From OMOG01 sp041485845 (lineage in GTDB: Bacteria; Acidobacteriota; Terriglobia; Bryobacterales; Bryobacteraceae), in the NCBI GenBank assembly GCA_041485845.1, contig JBGPKH010000171.1, positions 1 to 14,331 on the forward strand: a stretch of 14,331 nt of DNA, written 5' to 3'. Each line of letters begins with the position of its first letter. Within the stretch, counting starts at the first letter, position 1. Both the position numbers and the translations under genes were made by a program. Shown piece after piece: positions 8,120 to 14,331 of the stretch. The notes under the pieces were generated by a model. That model was not told the origin of the DNA and searched no databases. It worked only from the letters and a program-made list of their open reading frames with translations.

Positions 8120-8200
8120 ATGTTAGCTCGCAGGGACTTCCTGGCCGCGGCAGCTTTAGCCGCCGCCGGAAGCGCGGACGCCGCTCCGCACTCGCAGTGA
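8120..8200 (+). CDS. Tat signal peptide in a separate frame (leader ORF)
   Basis: 26 codons with R-R-D-F-L followed by an alanine-rich hydrophobic run, preceded by AAAGGAG at the correct distance. It ends in TGA overlapping GTG of the aminotransferase frame (GTGA, 8197-8200). Alone it makes no sense as a protein, so it is best read as the true N-terminus of the aminotransferase, disconnected by a frameshift. Confidence 0.6.
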   Translation: MLARRDFLAAAALAAAGSADAAPHSQ

Positions 8201-9423
8201 ACGGCGGCACTCCGGTGCGGACCCAGCCCCTCGGAGGCCCGAACTGGGGGCCGCAGTATTACGACGACAAGGAACAACGGCAGCTCCAGGAAGTTCTGGA
8301 GAGCCACAATCCCTTCCGCTTCAGCAACCCGCTGAACAAATCCAAAGTCGCCATCTTCGAGAACGAGTACGCCGCCCGCATGCAGACCAAGTACGCGCTG
8401 GCGGTCACTTCCGGCACCGCCGCGCTGCACGTCGCGATGGCCGCTCTCGAAGTCGGCCCGGGCGACGAGGTGATCATCCCCGCATGGACCTGGTACTCCT
8501 GCTACAACACGGTCATTCAGGCCGGCGCGCTGCCCGTCTTCGCCGAGATCGACGAGTCGTTCAACATCGACCCGGACGATATCGAGCACCGCATCACGCC
8601 GCAGACCAAGGTCATCATGGCCGTGCACCTGCAAGGCAACCCGGCCGACATGGACCCGATCCTGGCCATCGCCCGCAAACACGGTCTCAAGGTACTGGAG
8701 GATTGCAGCCAGAGCGTGGGCGCCAGTTACAAGGGGCGGCCGCTCGGCTCCATGGGCGATATCGGAATCTACAGCCTGCAGCAGAGCAAGACCATCACCG
8801 CCGGCGAAGGCGGCGCGGTCGTCACCAGCGACCCCTATCTGTTCGAACGGGCCTTCCGCTTCCACGATGTGACCTTTCGCCGCGACATGCCCGCGAAACT
8901 GCGTTTCATGCCGGGCCTGAACTACCGCATGAACGAATTCACCGGCGGCGTCCTGCTGGCCCAACTGCGCAAGCTCGACACCATCATCGGCGATGTGCGG
9001 CGTAACGCCCGCCGCGTCTACAGCGGCATCCGCGATGTGCCGGGGACGCACTTGCGGCGGCTGCCCGATCCCGCGGGCGAACTGGGCACCGGGATCTTCC
9101 TCGGCTTCCAGACCAAAGACGATCGCCAGCGGTACGCGGCAGCCATGAAGGCCGAGGGCGTACCGGTATCCGGCCCGGCGGGCTCGGTGATTCTGCCGCC
9201 TGTCCCGGAGATCGAACAGAAAGTGACGGTGACGCCGCAGTGGCCGTCGTTCGCCTCCGAGCGCGGCAAATCCATCCGCTACGGCGCCGAGTGCTGCCCG
9301 CGGACCATCGACATTCTCAGCCGTTTCGCGGGTGTCATGATGAACCCCAAGTACACCGGGCGCGACACCGACGACGCGGTGACCGCCATTCGCAAAGTGT
9401 ACCCGTCGATCGTCCAGGCATGA
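8120..9423 (+). CDS. DegT/DnrJ/EryC1/StrS-family PLP aminotransferase with out-of-frame Tat leader
   Basis: The body (from GTG 8197, 408 residues, normal family length) is a fold-type I PLP enzyme of the sugar-aminotransferase family. It begins V-N-G-G-T-P-V-R, has T-S-G-T-A-A-L-H for phosphate binding, and carries the Schiff-base lysine in S-L-Q-Q-S-K at 8788-8790 followed by G-E-G-G. AAAGGAG at 8106-8112 sits seven bases before ATG 8120. That ATG opens a 26-codon Tat signal peptide (M-L-A-R-R-D-F-L-A-A-A-A-L) ending at TGA 8198-8200, one frame away from the enzyme. One extra base near 8190 would give a continuous A-A-P-A-L-A-V-N-G-G, as Tat-secreted members are built. So either a one-base deletion broke the export signal, or the enzyme restarts at the overlapping GTG. 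An in-frame upstream ATG at 8095 lacks a ribosome site. Substrate unknown. Confidence 0.85.
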
Positions 9424-10544
9424 TTACAGCAAGATCACTCCCTTACGGTCATGGCTCCGAGCAGCGTGCGGCATTCGGTCTGCGCACCGCCGCCCTCCTG
9501 CTCCTCGCATCCTCTCTGCTCGCGGCCCAATCGACCGTCACCATCGCCGGGACCGGCGTGGCGGGCTTCTCGGGCGACGGTGGCCCGGCTACCGAGGCGC
9601 AGGTCAACAACCCCTACGGCCTGGTCATCGGCCCCGATGGCGCGCTCTACTTCTGCGAGATCGGCAACCATCGCGTCCGCCGGCTCGATCTCCGGACGCA
9701 CCGCATCTCCACCGCCGCCGGCAGCGGGCAGAAGGGCTATGCGGGCGATGGCGGCCCGGCGCTCACGGCATCGCTCAACGAACCCTACGAAGTCCGGTTC
9801 GACAAAGCCGGCAACATGTATTTCGCCGAGATGCAGAATCACGTCGTGCGGCGCGTGGATGCGAAGAAGCACCTCATTTCGACGGTGGCCGGCACGGGCG
9901 CCGCCGGATTCAGCGGCGACGGCGGTCCCGCCGCCCAGGCGCAGCTCCGGCAGCCGCACAGCATCGCCTTCGATCCGCAGGGCCGCTTGCTCATCTGCGA
10001 TATCGGCAACCACCGCATCCGCCGCGTCGATCTCTCGACCGGCATCATCGAGACTTGGGCGGGCACCGGCGAGCGCAAGCCCACGCCGGACGGAGCGCCG
10101 GTCGCCGGCACGCCGCTGAACGGCCCGCGTGCGATCACCTCCGATCCCGACGGCAATCTCTACCTGGTGCTGCGCGAAGGCAACGCCGTGTACCGGATCG
10201 ACGGCGCTTCCGGGCGCATCTACCACGTGGCCGGCACCGGCGAGACCGGCTATTCGGGCGACGGCGGGCCGGCGAAAACTGCGAAGCTTTCGGGGCCCAA
10301 GGGCATCTCCTGGGCGCCCGGCGGCAGCCTCTATCTGGCCGACACCGAAAGCCACACCATCCGCCGCATCGACCTGAAGTCCGGCGTGATCTCAACCGTC
10401 ATCGGTATCGGCCAACGCGGCGACGGGCCGGACGGCGATGCGCGCAAATGCCGCCTGTCGCGACCCCACGGGATCTTCGTAGACGCTTCCGGCACGGTCT
10501 ACGTGGCCGACAGCGAATCGCACCGGGTGCGGGCGCTGAAATAG
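9420..10544 (+). CDS. Secreted NHL-repeat six-bladed beta-propeller protein
   Basis: 374 residues. The start is ATG 9420, which overlaps the aminotransferase stop as ATGA and implies coupled translation. A signal peptide is visible: a polar N-terminus, then L-R-T-A-A-L-L-L-L-A-S-S-L-L-A-A-Q. The mature part is six repeats of about 56 residues with the pattern A-G-T-G-x-x-G-[FY]-S-G-D-G-G-P-A, then a P-x-G-I or similar strand, D-x-x-G-x-L-Y, a D-x-x-N-H-R-[IV]-R-R pair and an I-S-T end. This is the NHL propeller typical of Acidobacteria and probably forms a closed six-blade ring. The fourth repeat is divergent (E-R-K-P-T-P-D-G-A-P). NHL propellers bind ligands or proteins, and some known ones are enzymes, but no catalytic signature was identified here. 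Its coupling to the aminotransferase suggests a shared job. Confidence 0.9.
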   Translation: MITARSLPYGHGSEQRAAFGLRTAALLLLASSLLAAQSTVTIAGTGVAGFSGDGGPATEAQVNNPYGLVIGPDGALYFCEIGNHRVRRLDLRTHRISTAAGSGQKGYAGDGGPALTASLNEPYEVRFDKAGNMYFAEMQNHVVRRVDAKKHLISTVAGTGAAGFSGDGGPAAQAQLRQPHSIAFDPQGRLLICDIGNHRIRRVDLSTGIIETWAGTGERKPTPDGAPVAGTPLNGPRAITSDPDGNLYLVLREGNAVYRIDGASGRIYHVAGTGETGYSGDGGPAKTAKLSGPKGISWAPGGSLYLADTESHTIRRIDLKSGVISTVIGIGQRGDGPDGDARKCRLSRPHGIFVDASGTVYVADSESHRVRALK

Positions 10545-10572
10545 GCGATCGCCGCCGGCAGGACGACGACCC

Positions 10573-10871
10573 TCATTGCGGCCACGGTGGAACTACGCCG
10601 GCGCTCCGCGCATAAGCGATCAACTGCCCGAGATGCGCGTGCAGGTGCGCCGCCAGCCGGAGTTGCAACCCGCCGATGGTGGTCTTGCGACGGCCGAACA
10701 TGGCAGGCGCGTTCAGCCTCGCACCGGGTGTATTCCGCAACGGTTCCGCAGCCACCGCGAACGCCTGCCCGGCTGTCGCGATCACGATCTGCTTCCCGCC
10801 CAACTGCTTCTCGATCTCCGGGGTGGCCTTGGCGATCGCGCACTCCCGCTCCGGCCTCGCGATCGGGCAGA
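10573..10871 (-). pseudogene. DinB-like C-terminal fragment
   Basis: The open frame reads E-R-E-C-A-I-A-K-A-T-P-E-I-E-K-Q-L-G-G-K, then A-T-A-G-Q-A-F-A-V-A-A-E-P-L-R-N, then F-G-R-R-K-T-T-I-G-G, and ends H-L-H-A-H-L-G-Q-L-I-A-Y-A-R, V-V-P-P-W. That end pattern (H-x-x-x-H-x-G-Q and a terminal V-P-P) is the signature of DinB-family four-helix proteins. The histidines normally bind a metal. The N-terminal half of the family is missing, and the frame runs into unrelated sequence near 10880. The stop at 10573 is 29 bases from the NHL stop on the opposite strand (tail to tail). I regard it as a truncated remnant; a short functional protein from an internal TTG (10803) is a minor alternative. Confidence 0.5.
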
Positions 10872-10925
10872 CCGCGATACAGGTGCTGCGGCGCCCAGAT
10901 GCTCATCATGTCGAGCAACGTGTAG

Positions 10926-11217
10926 TTGTTGAGCGGCGACAAGCCCGATGCGCCAATCCTCGGAACGTCCCTTGACCACCAACGCGACGCGATGCGGACC
11001 GCGAGAAAGCTGCCCGCAGACTTCGTGATACATTCAATAAGGAAAACCATGTTGACCCGGTTGGGAGAGGCAGGGGCGGACGCCTTCACGATAATGAGGA
11101 TTGCTGCACCTAGCTAGCAGTGTCATGGTGTCCCAACAGTACGTACACTCGGCTCCGGAGGGGATGGACCGGGCCTTTGAGAGAGCAGCGTACCAGAAAA
11201 TCGACACCAGATGTTGA
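10926..11217 (+). pseudogene. Tyrosine recombinase (phage-integrase family), C-terminal remnant
   Basis: The frame from about 10935 reads L-P-A-D-F-V-I-H-S-I-R-K-T-M-L-T-R-L-G-E-A-G, containing the H-x-x-R motif of tyrosine recombinases, then D-A-F-T-I-M-R-I-A and stops at TAG 11115-11117. In the next frame it continues S-S-V-M-V-S-Q-Q-Y-V-H, with the catalytic tyrosine, and ends at TGA 11215-11217 after F-E-R-A-A-Y-Q-K. Between the two halves a tandem TAGC/TAGC occurs; removing four bases restores one frame, A-A-P-S-S-V-M-V-S. Where family members have G-H-S-S there is A-P-S-S, so the last conserved His is lost. The N-terminal core, including the first Arg box, is absent. It ends 12 bases before the tRNA. 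It is inactive as it stands. Confidence 0.7.
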
Positions 11218-11229
11218 AATTAAGAGGAC

Positions 11230-11305
<76 letters not shown>

Positions 11306-11321
11306 ATTGTTTCCGTGGTTT

Positions 11322-11350
11322 AGAGGGTGTAAAAAGGATTGTGTAAACGG
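11322..11350 (+). repeat. Probable left terminal inverted repeat of an IS256-family element
   Basis: This holds two GTGTAAA copies (11327-11333 and 11341-11347) 14 bases apart, a common arrangement at ends of IS256-family elements. It begins 17 bases beyond the tRNA CCA and 58 bases before the transposase start. No matching right end was found in the window. Confidence 0.5.
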
Positions 11351-11379
11351 CCATTGAAACTTCCGATAAGGAGAGTGAG

Positions 11380-11876
11380 ATGGCTGCCGATAAGAAAAGA
11401 AGAAAGAAGCGAACGGACGAGAAGCCGATTCGTGAAGAATTGCTCGACGAGCTGCTGGCTGACTACGAGAAGCCAGAGGACGTGATCGGCGAGAACGGCC
11501 TGTTGAAGCGCCTGACGAAACGGGTGCTGGAACGGGCGATGAACGTCGAGTTGGCCGATCATCTGGGCTATGAGAAGCACGACCCGGCGGGTTACCACAG
11601 CGGCAATTCGCGAAATGGCACGACCGGCAAGACGCTGAAGGGCAACTTCGGCGCGCTGGAACTGGAGACGCCGCGGGACCGATCTGGAACCTTCGAGCCG
11701 AAGATCGTGGCCAAAGGGCAAACGCGATTCACGGGCTTCGACGACAAGATCATCTCGCTGTACGCGCGGGGGATGAGCACGCGCGAATACCAGGTGGAGT
11801 ACAGCCGGAATCTGCTGTTCGAGTTGGGCGGTCGGATGGAACGAGTCTTCCAAGCGTTGATCGACCGCAGCCGGGC
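11380..11876 (+). pseudogene. IS256-family transposase, truncated N-terminal part
   Basis: ATG 11380 has AAGGAG (11368-11373) six bases upstream. Residues 1-136 follow the IS256 / Transposase_mut pattern: E-E-L-L-D-E-L-L-A-D-Y-E-K-P-E-D, H-L-G-Y-E-K-H-D-P-A-G, G-N-S-R-N-G-T-T, E-T-P-R-D-R, F-E-P-K-I-V, K-G-Q-T-R-F, and A-R-G-M-S-T-R-E. Full members are about 400 residues and carry the DDE catalytic triad after this region. Here similarity fades at about 11788, with a possible short deletion and a brief V-E-Y-S-R-N-L-L stretch, and none of the DDE region is present. The open frame runs on to 12174 through unrelated DNA, so it codes for a fusion-like tail of no evident meaning. The element is dead unless supplied in trans. 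Confidence 0.75.
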
Positions 11877-12199
11877 GCCTAAGGGGTCGCCGCAAAATAA
11901 CTTTTACCATTTTGGCGTCCGAAATGCTGGTGAGAGCGCACGTTGCTACATCGACGAACTATCTGCAAACAGGATAGAATCTGGCGCGCACACCCGACTC
12001 GACCAAGACGTGACGCGGCTGCGGAGCCGCCGAAACAAAAGCCTCCCAGCGGCAAACCAGCGAACTCCGGCCCAAGCGAGCAACCGGCCAACGAAACGGA
12101 TGATCTCAACATCGTTCCCCGACGAATTCATGCCGGAATGGAATTACACGATCTTGCCGCGAACCAAAAAGTAAATGTTATTCTGCGGCAAGGCCTAAG
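11877..12199. mobile_element. MITE-like element with imperfect terminal inverted repeats
   Basis: The left end (about 11877-11916) and the reverse complement of the right end (about 12163-12200) align over ~40 bases with roughly 31 matches by eye. The best core is GCCGCAAAATAAC against GCCGCAGAATAAC, followed by TTTAC and TTTTGG in both. GCCTAAG occurs at 11877-11883 and 12193-12199 and could be a target-site duplication or the outermost part of the repeats. The element is about 320 bases, too short for a transposase, and sits where the IS256 transposase similarity ends. The interior holds one Pro-rich open stretch (about 12012-12206) with no recognised function. I could not assign it to a known IS family. 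Confidence 0.55.
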
Positions 12200-12206
12200 T
12201 GCCTAA
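11943..12206 (+). CDS. Doubtful small ORF inside the MITE-like element
   Basis: 87 codons from ATG 11943. The first part looks random. From about residue 24 it has a disordered-linker-like composition (E-P-P-K-Q-K-P-P-S-G-K-P, then Q-P-A-N-E-T-D-D-L-N) and ends in a short mixed segment (G-M-E-L-H-D-L-A-A-N-Q-K-V-N-V). It runs through the right terminal inverted repeat. There is no strong ribosome site. A promoter-like TAGAAT (11975-11980) lies downstream of this start, so it does not support it. It could be the tail of a decayed gene carried by the element. No family recognised. Confidence 0.2.
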   Translation: MLHRRTICKQDRIWRAHPTRPRRDAAAEPPKQKPPSGKPANSGPSEQPANETDDLNIVPRRIHAGMELHDLAANQKVNVILRQGLSA

Positions 12207-12370
12207 AACCCGTTGCCGCCCCGCCCAGAGGGTACCCCGCCCCCGCCGGGCTTGGAGACGAAGCGATAGCGGGCAATGGAGCACTGTGGGCTCATGGAGC
12301 CGGGCTATGGCATGATATCACCCTTGGGCCAACTGGAGGCCCGCGCGTGGCATAGGGAACCAGCGGCGGT
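12207..12370. other. Gap with no recognised gene
   Basis: This 164-base stretch lies between the MITE-like element and the stop of the small membrane protein. It is GC-rich, with a weak GGGCC/GGCCC stem near 12328-12345 and no T-run. No protein family pattern was seen in either direction. Confidence 0.4.
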
Positions 12371-12640
12371 CTATGCGTGCTTCTCGCGATGCGGCCGGTG
12401 CGGGTGAAAGAGGATCAATCCGCCAGCGCCCCACGCGAGCAGGCCGAGAAAAACGAAGCCGAAGAACAGGTCAAAACCCCGCTTTTGGAGTTCCGCCGGC
12501 ATCGGCATAAGTCCAAGTGCCAGGCTTGCCACAATCGCCAGAAGGTGCCAGTACCAAGCCTGGGAATGGAAGCGGTAGAGCAGGTAAGCAGGGATGGCGA
12601 CTGCAGCGCCGTAGACCAGGACAGCCAACAGAGTATACAT
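12371..12640 (-). CDS. Small integral membrane protein of unknown function
   Basis: 89 residues from ATG 12640. AGGAGG ends six bases upstream of this ATG; an earlier ATG at 12646 touches the AGGAGG and is unlikely. The protein is mostly membrane: hydrophobic segments at about residues 2-20, 31-45 and 57-77, joined by short loops (F-H-S-Q-A-W-Y-W and P-A-E-L-Q-K-R-G). It ends in a His- and basic-rich cytoplasmic-type tail (F-H-P-H-R-P-H-R-E-K-H-A). No family was recognised. It has its own promoter and lies 58 bases downstream of the ADOP permease on the same strand. The His-rich tail could bind metal, but this is only a suggestion. Confidence 0.7.
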   Translation of the reverse strand: MYTLLAVLVYGAAVAIPAYLLYRFHSQAWYWHLLAIVASLALGLMPMPAELQKRGFDLFFGFVFLGLLAWGAGGLILFHPHRPHREKHA

Positions 12641-12659
12641 GACCATCCTCCTGTCCAGT

Positions 12660-12688
12660 ATTGTAGTCCTTAAAATCGGAGTTGTGAA
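12660..12688 (-). promoter_or_regulatory. Promoter of the small membrane protein
   Basis: On the minus strand, TTCACA (12688-12683, five of six to TTGACA) is followed by 17 bases and TACAAT (12665-12660, five of six to TATAAT). The expected start of transcription, about seven bases on, falls near 12653, directly before AGGAGG (12652-12647), giving a very short 5' leader to ATG 12640. Confidence 0.55.
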
Positions 12689-12704
12689 TCCGGTTATGGT
12701 TCTA

Positions 12705-14331
12705 TCACTCGTATTTCAGCGCGTTCAGCGGATCGACTCGCATGGCCCGGCGCGAGGGGACGAGGCAGGCGGCAAGGCCCACCAGTGCCAGCAGAATGGC
12801 GACTGCCGCCAGCGTCGCGGGATCGCTGGGGGTCACGCCACTGAGCAGCCCCTGGAGGAATCGCGTCACTGCCAGCGTCCCGGCGGCGCCCAGGAGCATC
12901 CCGCACGCTACCAGGCCGGCGCCATGTCCCAGCACCAGGCGCAGGATGTGCGCGCTGCCGGCGCCCAGAGCCACGCGCAGGCCGAACTCCTGAGTGCGCG
13001 CGGCCACCACGTACGAAATCACGCCATAGATGCCGGAGGTGGCGAGCAGCACCGCCAGGGCAGCGAACAATCCGATCAGCCAGAGGTAGAGATTCATGTC
13101 GGCGAGGGAATTGGCGATCACCCGCTCCATGGTTTTGACGTCATATACGACCTGGCGCGGATTCACCTGGTGGATGGCGTCGCGCACTGACTTGGCCAGG
13201 GCTTCCGGCCGCGCGTGCGCGCCAACCACCAGCGACACTCCGGCGTCCGAGGTTGCCGCCGTATTCTGAACGAAAGAGTAGTAGATTTCGGGAGTGGCGG
13301 GACGGTCCAGGCGCGACGTTCGCACGTCGCCGACGACGCCGATGATCGTGCCGCGGTCGGTGAGCCGCCCCACGGGATCTTCGTTGGGGAAGTATTTGCG
13401 GGCGAGCGCTTCGTTCACCAGGATCACGCGAGGGGCGGCGGCGGTATCGCGATCGGTGAACAGGCGGCCGCCGCGGAAGGGGATGCGCAGGGTCTCGAAA
13501 TACCCGGGGCTCACGTAGCGAAGCTCGGATTGGGGCGCGGGACTGCCGGGTTGCGGCGGGCGGTCCCGGATGGTGAAGCCAGCATTCCAACCCCAGTTCT
13601 GGAGCGGCAGATACTGAATGAAGCCGGCGGCGCGCACTCCGGGAATCTGCCGGACGCGCTCCTCCAATTCCCCGACGTATCGGCCGAAGCTTCCGGGAGC
13701 GGCGTACTCTCGCAGGGGAGCCGTGAGGCGCAGGGTCAGCACGCGGTCGGGCGCCAGGCCGGCGGGAGTATTTTGTAGACGGAGGAACGCGCGCAGCAGA
13801 ACGCCGGCACTCACCAGCAGCACGAAGGACAGGGCGATTTCCGCGACCACCAGTCCATCGCGCAGACGCCGTCCGCTCCATCCGGACGAACCCGCCCCCA
13901 CGGAACGGCCGCCACCGGCGCTTTTCAGGGCCGTCTGCAAATCGACGCGCGACGCCGCCAACGCGGGCAAAAGGCCGAAGGCAATGCCGGCGCCGGCGCT
14001 GGCGCCAAACAGGAAGGTGAACACCCGCCAGTCTAGGCCGATTTCCCGGGCGCGGGGGATTGCCGGCGCAAAGAGATTCAATACCAGGCGCGTGGCGGCG
14101 AAAGCCAGCAGCAGTCCGGCAAGGCCGCTGGCCATGCTCAGCAGAACGCTTTCGGTGAGCAGTTGCTGCACCACGCGGAATCGGCTCGCCCCCAGCGCGG
14201 CGCGTACGGCAATTTCATGGATTCGCCCGGCGGCGCGCGCCAGCAGGAGGTTGGCGACGTTGGCGCAGGCGATGAACAGAACCAGTCCGACCGCGCCCAG
14301 CAGGGTGAGCAGGGCGGAGCGCGCGCGCCCG
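12705..14331 (-). CDS. ADOP-type ABC transporter permease, C-terminal part
   Basis: The frame enters from the right edge and stops at 12705; the N-terminus lies outside the window. The first part is an FtsX-type domain: G-A-V-G-L-V-L-F-I-A-C-A-N-V-A-N-L-L-L-A-R, then E-I-A-V-R-A-A-L-G-A-S-R and the following helices. Next come a helix (S-F-V-L-L-V-S-A-G-V-L-L-R) and a MacB-like periplasmic domain with F-R-G-G-R-L-F and V-N-E-A-L-A-R-K-Y-F-P. A second FtsX domain follows (L-A-T-S-G-I-Y-G-V-I-S-Y-V, then E-F-G-L-R-V-A-L-G-A), and the protein ends S-R-R-A-M-R-V-D-P-L-N-A-L-K-Y-E. This duplicated FtsX/MacB layout with no ATPase is the ADOP family, expanded in Acidobacteria. Known MacB relatives couple ATP to periplasmic substrate export; the substrate here is unknown. 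Confidence 0.9.
   Translation of the reverse strand, partial: GRARSALLTLLGAVGLVLFIACANVANLLLARAAGRIHEIAVRAALGASRFRVVQQLLTESVLLSMASGLAGLLLAFAATRLVLNLFAPAIPRAREIGLDWRVFTFLFGASAGAGIAFGLLPALAASRVDLQTALKSAGGGRSVGAGSSGWSGRRLRDGLVVAEIALSFVLLVSAGVLLRAFLRLQNTPAGLAPDRVLTLRLTAPLREYAAPGSFGRYVGELEERVRQIPGVRAAGFIQYLPLQNWGWNAGFTIRDRPPQPGSPAPQSELRYVSPGYFETLRIPFRGGRLFTDRDTAAAPRVILVNEALARKYFPNEDPVGRLTDRGTIIGVVGDVRTSRLDRPATPEIYYSFVQNTAATSDAGVSLVVGAHARPEALAKSVRDAIHQVNPRQVVYDVKTMERVIANSLADMNLYLWLIGLFAALAVLLATSGIYGVISYVVAARTQEFGLRVALGAGSAHILRLVLGHGAGLVACGMLLGAAGTLAVTRFLQGLLSGVTPSDPATLAAVAILLALVGLAACLVPSRRAMRVDPLNALKYE

Noticed and set aside
10544..10553. GGCGATCGCC palindrome just after the NHL stop
   Set aside because: It is too short to form a terminator hairpin, has no T-run, and such palindromes are common by chance in GC-rich DNA.
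10499..11089. A minus-strand open frame of 196 codons spanning the DinB-like and recombinase remnants
   Set aside because: It overlaps the NHL 3' end, runs antisense to the recombinase and out of frame with the DinB-like pattern. At most a short middle part might be a relic.
11951..11980. Promoter-like TCGACG-18-TAGAAT on the plus strand
   Set aside because: It lies within the MITE-like element and no supported start codon with a ribosome site follows. The -35 matches only four of six.

Overview
The window looks like chromosome of an Acidobacteriota member of the Solibacter/Bryobacter type. This is inferred from gene content, not from a marker gene. The pointers are an ADOP-style ABC permease with no ATPase domain (14331-12705), a secreted protein made of six NHL repeats (9420-10544), a Tat-leader DegT-family aminotransferase (8120-9423), and a secreted SLH plus beta-propeller protein (5022-2593). 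Most of the DNA is GC-rich: two 60-base lines counted by hand gave 73% and 65%. The SLH/propeller gene and its upstream region are clearly poorer in GC: gene lines gave 47-58%, and one upstream line gave 37%.

Left region (1-7542, all minus strand): three paralogous polytopic membrane proteins (7542-5596, 2347-362 and 365 to beyond base 1) resemble GT-C-fold / YfhO / PTPS-related membrane proteins. The second and third overlap by four bases (GTGA). Between the first and second lies a secreted SLH-domain plus beta-propeller gene. It is interrupted by two in-frame stops (TGA at 3849-3847, TAG at 3759-3757) with no frame change. An 11-bp perfect hairpin (2506-2534) follows it.

Middle (7543-10544): a small protein ending in a MbcA/ParS/Xre-type toxin-binding domain (8051-7821, minus) stands divergent to a DegT/DnrJ/EryC1/StrS-family aminotransferase. 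A Tat signal peptide with a good ribosome site begins at 8120, one frame away from the aminotransferase. The two frames meet in a GTGA overlap at 8197-8200, so this is either a one-base deletion or a coupled leader. An NHL-repeat secreted protein follows with an ATGA overlap.

Right-middle (10545-12370) is a graveyard of mobile and broken DNA. It holds a DinB-like C-terminal fragment, a tyrosine-recombinase C-terminus broken by a 4-bp tandem duplication, an intact tRNA with CAT anticodon (tRNA-Ile2-like), the left end and N-terminus of an IS256-family element, and a roughly 320-bp MITE-like element with about 40-bp imperfect terminal inverted repeats.

Right end (minus): a small membrane protein with its own promoter lies just downstream of the C-terminal part of an ADOP permease that runs off the window. 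I see no CRISPR array, rRNA or intact phage. The best leads for something undescribed are the short terminal-inverted-repeat element, the doubly interrupted SLH/propeller gene, the split Tat-aminotransferase coupled to an NHL propeller, and the clustered GT-C-like paralogs.
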